Below the pieces are notes generated by a model, which ran no database searches, was not told the DNA's origin, and saw only the letters and a list, made by a program, of their open reading frames with translations. The position numbers and the translations under genes were made by a program. From Macrotrachela quadricornifera (taxonomy: Eukaryota > Rotifera > Eurotatoria > Philodinida > Philodinidae), in assembly GCA_022393335.1 (NCBI GenBank), contig JAJEKB010021601.1:825463-889462 (forward strand): a stretch of DNA of 64,000 nucleotides, in the 5' to 3' direction. This document shows, in pieces, positions 57,519 to 64,000 of this stretch. Within the stretch, counting starts at the first letter, position 1; each line of letters opens with the position of its first letter.

Positions 57519-60038
57519 TTAATCATAATCAAAATCATCATCATCGTTATCGTTATCATCATCATCATCAACATTATCATGTTGTCCATAATTAAAAGGT
57601 CTTTTATCAATATGTGTTTTATTCGATTGTTGTTTTCCAAATAATTTCATCCATAAACTTTGTTGTTGTTGTTCATCTTGTTTAATTTGTTGATCATTAT
57701 GAGTATTTTTATTTATATTCGAATATTGAACAAGTTCTCGAGCAATAGATTCAATAAATTTTGGTGCATAAATTTTATCAATCCATCGTTTTGGAATATT
57801 ATTAATTCCATATAAACATCCAGCTAATTGTCCATAAACAGTTGCAACTCTTGATGCATCATCACCAAGTTGTACAATTTGAACAAGACCTTGTTCATAT
57901 TGATCACTATCTTTCCAAAATGACCATAAAATAGCTTGAAGAGAAGCAAGAATATCTGTATGTGTTGATCGTATACCATCATTATAACCATAAAATTTTC
58001 TATATGAACCATTTGCTATTTTTTCAACTAAATAATGAAGTCTATTTGAACCAAACCATCCTTTTGAATAACATTTTCTAGCAAAATTTCCATCAAGTAT
58101 AGAATTTTTTTTTGAACCTAATAGAATTGACATAAATATCGCACATAAATAACGACATGCATCAATACATCGATTATCATTATGTGTTTGTTGAGCAGAA
58201 AGTGCAGCATAAGATATAGCTACAGATGGTGATTGATTATGTGAATGAAAAAAAAGTGCAATTGGTGCAATACGACATAATGGACTATTATCAAGATATA
58301 AAAGTGAACCACAATTATAATTAAATTTTGCATGTTCAACTTGTTCAGCAGTTAAACATCGATCCATTTCATCTATATCACGATAATTTAATGAATGACT
58401 TAATTCAGATTGACGCATATTAAATCTTTCAAGAGATTCACGCATTGAACGACTTATTCCTCTAAAGAAAAAGAAATTTTTTTTAAAATTAATATCAGAC
58501 CTCGAAACGGGCCGATCCAGCCTGAAGTACCAAGTTTTTTTTTTGTATAAAATTATATTTGAAAAAGCCAATAGATGATAAATTCAAAAACATCTAATTC
58601 TTTACCATTTAAGCAGTACTCTGAAAACAAATTCTCATGCCTATTTAAACGATTGTACTCAATAACTGTCACACTACCGGATGTAGAGCGATAATTCAGC
58701 GCCACTGGCCTTCTGGTAAATGAAAGATGATCATCATTAAATCCAGATACAGTTGAAGATATTCTTTGTGTTAGTTCTGTACAAAAAGCACTAACGAACA
58801 ATCCTAATGTTTTCTCGATATAATGTTTATCTTTTACATATGTTAAACATGAATTTTTGCTTATTGTAAGGTACTAGCAGTTCAAATTTCAAGGAAAATT
58901 TTTCTTGCGTGTTTTGTTTTACATCAATTGATAGAGTTTGAGCTGTTGATCACAAATATCTACTTTTTAGCCTCAGCAAATATTTTCTTCTGTTCGAAAA
59001 TATGCAAAATTTTCTATTTATTTTTGACAATATTTTTTTCAGCTTCCTTTCTTTTCTTTCCTAAGTTGAAAAAAATCGATTATCCTGGAACCGAAATCAT
59101 TTTAGGCGGTATTTAATGGTTTTCTAGTTAAAAAAGACTCTTAGTCACAAACTAAATCTTACATATTCAGAATCAGTACAAAAAATTGAATTATTAGGCA
59201 GGTATTGAACCCGAATATAGTACGGCATTTCGTATCGAATGGTCCGTGTTTAGATTCAAGAGCTATCCAACGACCTTAGATAGCGTCGAGTATCTAAATA
59301 ATTCTCCAAACATTTCTTGTCAAATATAGTTAATTATGGAAATAAAGTTTTTCTCTTGAATATCTCTAGTCTGTCGTTTTGATATGATGTGCTATTCTGA
59401 TCCTTATTTGTGCTATCGTTTATATGTTCAAGTTATCAATGATTTGAAGCGTTAGATTAACAAAGACATTGAAGCAATAGAAAAAAATCTTGCATAATGA
59501 ATTAAGATTAATAATATAGCGCTGAATGAAAGATATGAATTACAAAGTATATCAAAACGAATGAATACCCGAATAATTTAGTCTTAAATAATATTTCCAA
59601 TTATTTTATAAACCATTTTCATTATGAACTCAAACATGATTAAATTAGCCAAAATATTTTTGGGATATATGATACTTACATAGCACGTCCATTTGCAGAT
59701 AAATATCCATGTCTCCACCATCGTTTATATCTAGACAATTGATCATAAGGTTCAAATTTTTGTCGTATAATAAGACTGGCAGAAAGTGCTAAGAATATTG
59801 ATGTTGAATCCGTCCAACTCGCACCTGATGATGATGAACTTGATAATTCTCGAATTGGAAATTTACTCATTTTTTCGTATTTATCTGTTGGTTTAATTTG
59901 AGCACCAAAAGCATCAGCAATTGCTCCTCCTAATAAACATCCAATTGATCTTTGTTCTAATTTAGTTAAGATTTCATTATTAGAATTATCATTATTTGAA
60001 AATATTGTAGAAGATTCAAGCCAATGTGCATGTGACAT
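57519..60038 (-). CDS. ADP-ribosylglycohydrolase-family protein with altered metal site (2 exons)
   Basis: Exons 60038-59680 and 58461-57519 (GTAAGT donor, TTTCTTTAG acceptor, phase 2 kept) encode about 433 residues of the ARH/DraG all-alpha fold: [18 protein letters not shown] (Asp42), [28 protein letters not shown] at the splice, then [53 protein letters not shown] and [20 protein letters not shown]. The family removes ADP-ribose from Arg or Ser using two Mg2+. The usual T-D-D is T76-D77-S78 here and the usual D-x-D-T is D-A-S-R, so up to three metal ligands are replaced. It may be a weak enzyme or a binding-only protein. The C-terminus is a Gln- and Asp-rich tail ending DDDFDYD. The 1.2-kb intron holds a coding-like stretch. 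It could counter the ART genes at 21373 and 29396 (inference). Confidence 0.85.
58553..58874 (-). other. Coding-like open stretch inside the ARH-family intron
   Basis: About 107 open codons, after a CTGCTAG acceptor-like site at about 58874, run to a TAG at 58553. The composition is natural: [55 protein letters not shown]. It does not match the ARH fold and I do not recognise it. It may be an alternative terminal exon of the host gene, a fragment of a transposon protein, or chance. Confidence 0.35.
59195..59290 (-). repeat. Possible tRNA-derived SINE fragment
   Basis: Read on the minus strand, GGATAGCTCTTGAATCT resembles a polymerase III A box and TTCGGGTTCAATACC a B box (one mismatch to GGTTCGANNCC). 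They are about 50 bp apart, as in tRNA-derived elements. A clean cloverleaf could not be drawn, so a functional tRNA is not claimed. It lies in the large ARH-family intron. Confidence 0.25.
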
Positions 60039-61179
60039 AACTAAAACAATCTAATCCTTTTTTGTTTTTAAAATACAAATTTCTTTATTGTTCGTTTATA
60101 TAGTTTTTAAAAGACATTACTCTTTTTTTTTTCTAAAGAATAATGGAGAAAAAAGAATTTTATTTAAAAAAGAGAACGATGTATTAATTGTATTCATTAT
60201 GTAACAGTGTTTTTCAGTAGACATTTATTTATTCCATTTAAAAAAGTATAGAAGGAGAAGAAGAAGAGAGAATTGTGTTCGTATTTGAAACGAATCAATT
60301 CTATCAGACATAAATGGCTCATCGTCAATTTTGTTTTTTTCTGTAGAATTATTCGATAATTATTTATTTTGAAGATGTCTGTAAATGAATAAAATTGGAT
60401 AATATCTTTCCTTATAATAATAAAAATCTAAACATGATAATGTAAAGGTGAATATTTCGAAATCGATCAACATGATACAAGATGTACTTGAGTATATGTA
60501 TATAACAGAAATGAAGTCACATTGCTCGATGTTTAACATTGGACTATAGATAACGGACATATATCTCTGAAACAAATGAATTTCGTAATTGCTTTCTAAC
60601 GACAAGAAAATCGTTATACAAAAAGTTTTGGGAAAAATGTATTTTGATCACACTAATTAAGACTTTTGATGACCAAATTTTCGAAAACATTGTGATATTG
60701 CATCATCTCTTGTTTCTTTTATTCAGTATCAGTTACATATCATTGTTATGGCATGCATATAAGATATGCCACAAAGTTAATTATAGTAAGGTTTTATCCA
60801 CATATATTCGTTTTCTTTCTTTCCTTTTGTTCGTTCTTTACACGTATATGTTGTTAGGTATAACTGTATCTCTTCTCTTCTTTCGTTCTGTCAAATATTT
60901 TCCCTAGTGTTCTCTGGGTTTAATTCTATAATGGTTTCTTTACGTTTATGTAGTAATCATGGATTTTTCAATTGTGATATCTTATATCATAGAATAATCC
61001 ATATTTCATTTAACATCTAAACAGTATAAATATTGACTGTTTTCTATGTAAGGATATGTGTGTGTTTTTTTATTCCAAATGAATATATATACACATCAAT
61101 GGAATTAAGGATCTAATAATCAGCATCCTTTCTCTCATAATAAACTATACAAAACGCTTAGAGACATTTATTTAACAAG
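60039..61179. other. Intergenic, no supported gene
   Basis: A hydrophobic open stretch at 60644-60907 (plus) lacks an ATG start and support. Nothing else recognised. Confidence 0.45.
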
Positions 61180-61410
61180 ATGTCTTCATCAGATTGGAGT
61201 CTGTCATATGTAGTTCATTCATTTGATGAAATGAAAACTGTTGCGAAAGCAAACGGTGTTTGTCAATGTCGAGTAAATAAACTGTTAAATTCCACGAAAA
61301 CAATTGTATTCAATTTATACCAAATTAGCGATAAAATACGAGTTCAACCATTAGGTAAACGAAGAGGAAAAGGTGATCCCAAGAAAGTTAACACAGTTTA
61401 TGGTAAATAA
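61180..61410 (+). CDS. Hypothetical small basic protein, 76 aa
   Basis: Short open frame with a plausible initiation context (AAGATGTCTTCATC). It begins MSSSDWSLSYVVHSFDEMKT, carries a C-x-C (VCQCRV), and ends in a basic tail with GKRRGKGDPKKV. No family recognised. The composition is more protein-like than neighbouring chance frames, but there is no independent support. It may be a truncated copy of a larger gene. Confidence 0.35.
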   Translation: MSSSDWSLSYVVHSFDEMKTVAKANGVCQCRVNKLLNSTKTIVFNLYQISDKIRVQPLGKRRGKGDPKKVNTVYGK

Positions 61411-62338
61411 ATATTAGTAAAATTGTAAAGATATTTTTGTTTTCGCTATTATGTGAACCATTATTTTTTTTGCCAGATTTTTTGACAAATAAACAGTTAG
61501 ATAAATATTGAAAATTCTCACCCATGCATGCATATAAATCATTCACAATGATAAGAAGAAGAAGAGAAAAGCATGTTGGAATTTTATGTTCGTATATGAT
61601 CTTGATACGTGACATAGCTAATACCTCTCAATATACAATGACTAGTCTTGAAATGTATGGAACACATTGATGATACTAGAGACAAGTTACCTATTGATTC
61701 GAAATCTATTCCTAAATAGAATTTAATTTTCTTATTAATAATAACAGATGACGAATAGAATTAGTCGATTATCTATTGAAATTTTTAATGATTAAATCAA
61801 GATATATTGAATCCCATAACTTTTACCCTAGCCGCCTATATTATATAGTAATACACTTTATAGATTTCATCCTGATATTTATAATAACGTAATAACACTC
61901 AACTCGGAATTTCTTTTTTTATCTTCATGATAAATGTCATTTAACCAGACTAATAATAGAAAAAAAAAGTATGTCATTCATTCGATGTAGACAAGAGCAA
62001 ATATGTTTTACGATTATATTGATAAATATAGGCTTAAGGAAATAAAGTGATGTAATTCTTGAATAAAATCGTCATAATTATATGACAATATTCAATAGAC
62101 AAAATATAAATACGTATATTATATGGATTAGACAAGCAATGTCGCGCTTGTATTTCATCAGAAAAAAACAAAATTGCGCAATTACTTTTAATATTTATAC
62201 TATTTCAAACACTTGGTTTTTTCCAACTAATGCAATAATTTAATGCGATTTTTATTTCTTGGAAAAAACCGCAATAAATTTGAGGAAGTATATATATATA
62301 TATCGATTTGATTATTTCGATAAATAATATAATATAAA
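61411..62338. other. Intergenic, upstream of the IAP gene
   Basis: No coding structure. A TA microsatellite (about 62290-62301) lies about 40 bp before the IAP start codon. Confidence 0.4.
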
Positions 62339-63602
62339 ATGGCAACTCTTACTGAAAATATTCGTCCTATTAATTCAATTGGACATTCATGTCGAGAACG
62401 ATGTATATTATTAATAAATAAAATAGCTGAACAACGAAAAAATCAATGTAAATATGAAGATTTAATAAAATTCAATAAAATAGAAAATAATATAAAACAA
62501 AATGAATTATATTTCGAAGAAGTTAATTCACTTAAATTAATTCGTCTTCGTAGTTTTTCTCATTGGCCACATTTAAAACCAAGTGGAGATATCATGTCAT
62601 CAAGTGGATGGTTTTCATGTAATGTATCTGATAGAGTTATTTGTATTTATTGTAATAATATTTGTCATCAATGGAATGAAGATGATGATCCATTTGAAAT
62701 ACATAAAAATTTACAACCAAAATGTCCTTTTATTTATTCAAAATTATTAAAAAATAATTCTCTACCAATTCTTAATGAAAATATTGAAAAATCTCCAATA
62801 GCATGTCATCCAAAAATGTCTCAATATTCTATTCGATGTGAAACATTTAATAATAATTGGATACAAATATCTCCAACAATAGATGATTTAGCACGAGCGG
62901 GATTTTTCTTTTCTGGTATAAATAATACTGTAACTTGTTTTTATTGTAATGGATCATTACAAAATTGGGGAATAGATGATAAACCAATAATTGAACATGT
63001 ACGTTGGTTTCCTTATTGTCAATATGCAAAACTTTTATGTGGAGAAAATTTATATAAAAAAATTCAAATATCAAAAAAACAAAATCAAAAAAAAATAATA
63101 TTTGATCAAACAAATTTAAATCGTCTTGTTGCTGCAAGACTTGATTTACCTATTGTTAAACGTCTTTTATCAATTTATAAATTATCTATTATACAACGAT
63201 GTATTGAAGATCAATTAAGAATTAAACGTATTGATTTTTTTATCTTATTTTAATTTAATTTAAGTTAAATTTAATTTAGAAAATGATTTTGTATCCGATG
63301 GAGATTTATTTATTGCTTGTCTTATTCTTCAAAAACAAATAAATATTATTCAAGGAAATAAAGATAAATTAATTATTCCATCAAATATATCGGAAATATC
63401 AAATGATAAATTAATTGAATCTAAAACATCATTATTATTAAAAAAAGAAGATAATTATTGTTTAATATGTCTTTGTGAAGATAAACAAATAGCCTGTATG
63501 CCATGTGGACATCTTTGTGCATGTGTTCCATGTGCTCATTCACTTCATTCATGTCCGATTTGTCGACAACAAATACATTCATTTATAAGAATTTATTCTT
63601 AA
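62339..63602 (+). CDS. Inhibitor-of-apoptosis protein, two BIR domains and RING (2 exons)
   Basis: Exons 62339-63227 and 63280-63602 (52-bp GT-AG intron, phase 1) encode about 403 residues. BIR1 (about 68-133) runs from RLRSFSHWPHLKPSGDIMSS through C102-I-Y-C105 and W, with HKNLQPKCPF supplying the zinc His and Cys. BIR2 (about 166-232) has LARAGFFFSGINNTVTC, C200-F-Y-C203, NWGIDDKP and EHVRWFPYC. The second exon encodes a linker with a UBA-like position and a C-terminal RING (about 357-392): CLICLCEDKQIACMPCGHLC, then CAHSLHSCPICRQ. The architecture matches animal BIRC2/3/XIAP-type proteins, which bind caspases or IBM-motif partners and act as E3 ubiquitin ligases. Substitutions in the BIR2 peptide-binding groove cannot be judged by eye. 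Codons are strongly A/T-ended, as in the nuclear receptor. Intact. Confidence 0.9.
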
Positions 63603-64000
63603 TTTACAATTTGTTAATTTTTCATCATATGTTTTTCATATGCTTTATGTTTGTTCTATTCATATAGAAAGCTTAGATTTCTAAAAAAATATAATATCTT
63701 ATTACGTTTAATTATATTTATTCCAAAAAAAAATTAGATATTATAGGTATGAGAGTAATTATAGAGTATTCTTAATAATATACTGCTATGTATATCATGT
63801 ATCCATGTAGTTCGTTTCAAACAATGAATATAAAAAGGAAACGAGTAATTAGTTACATGAAAATACTACCAGTCTCAATAGTATGTAGTACTTCCATCAT
63901 ATACACGGTTATGATCAGGATAGCTTGATTTCACAATAGTTGTATCATAAGGGTATGATTTGCGTGTCGGACTTATAAGAGGATTGGTAGCACCAGAGTT
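63603..64000. other. Intergenic, no supported gene
   Basis: 3' flank of the IAP gene to the window edge. No feature recognised. Confidence 0.4.

Noticed and set aside
59195..59290. Functional tRNA gene on the minus strand
   Set aside because: A- and B-box-like sequences are present but no acceptor stem or clean cloverleaf can be formed. Kept only as a possible SINE fragment.
60644..60907. 87-codon hydrophobic frame as a membrane protein
   Set aside because: It does not start with ATG and hydrophobicity is expected from T-rich sequence. No further support.

Overview
The window is nuclear DNA of a small AT-rich metazoan, most likely a bdelloid rotifer (Adineta/Rotaria type). The evidence is short GT-AG introns of about 60-80 bp, divergent rhodopsin-like GPCRs, FG-GAP and TPR-ADP-ribosyltransferase proteins, a nuclear receptor and an IAP. 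Prokaryote-type enzymes (a TauD dioxygenase relic, a polysaccharide pyruvyl transferase domain) and a heavy load of DNA-transposon relics fit the same assignment. It comes from recognising families, not from a database search. No rRNA, confident tRNA or CRISPR array was seen.

Layout. 2-8 kb: a membrane-anchored mucin-like protein with a C-terminal repeat domain (-), a foldback element, and a secreted protein with a PsbP/DcrB-like appearance (-). 8.8-11.1 kb: a piggyBac transposase pseudogene split by an element carrying a FLYWCH finger relic. 11.4-13.8 kb: an FG-GAP pseudogene and an intact GPCR. 15-18.5 kb: a large inverted repeat, one arm of which carries a nested TA-flanked element, then a decayed membrane-protein gene. 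20.4-24.7 kb: a decayed GPCR and an intact 1103-residue protein with an ART domain and about 16 TPRs. 25.7-30.5 kb: an F-box gene, a TauD pseudogene, an unusual minisatellite-bearing element, a foldback element and an intact WWE-ART gene. 33.3-35.2 kb: an intact single-exon fusion of an SLC35/TPT-type transporter with a polysaccharide pyruvyl transferase. 39.5-41.5 kb: TGCCAAATTACCCC hairpins, then a three-exon nuclear receptor. 45-46.5 kb: an F-box + LamG gene. 47.4-48.5 kb: a non-autonomous piggyBac-like element. 51-52.7 kb: a hAT-like palindrome holding a nested 91-bp element and a solo LTR. 52.9-54.3 kb: a type II membrane glycosyltransferase-like gene. 55-56.3 kb: a cathepsin L pseudogene. 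57.5-60 kb: an ADP-ribosylglycohydrolase-family gene with altered metal ligands. 62.3-63.6 kb: a two-BIR + RING IAP gene.

Themes. (1) ADP-ribosylation: two intact mono-ART genes of different architecture lie 4.7 kb apart, and a hydrolase-fold protein lies about 27 kb further on. (2) Glycan modification: the transporter-pyruvyl transferase fusion and the glycosyltransferase-like gene both look like Golgi-type membrane enzymes. (3) Mobile DNA: at least six foldback elements, several nested. Because the two arms of a palindrome are copies of each other, the uninterrupted arm gives the empty site and so exact insertion boundaries.

Splice sites were inferred by hand from GT/AG and phase. Boundaries of decayed genes are approximate.
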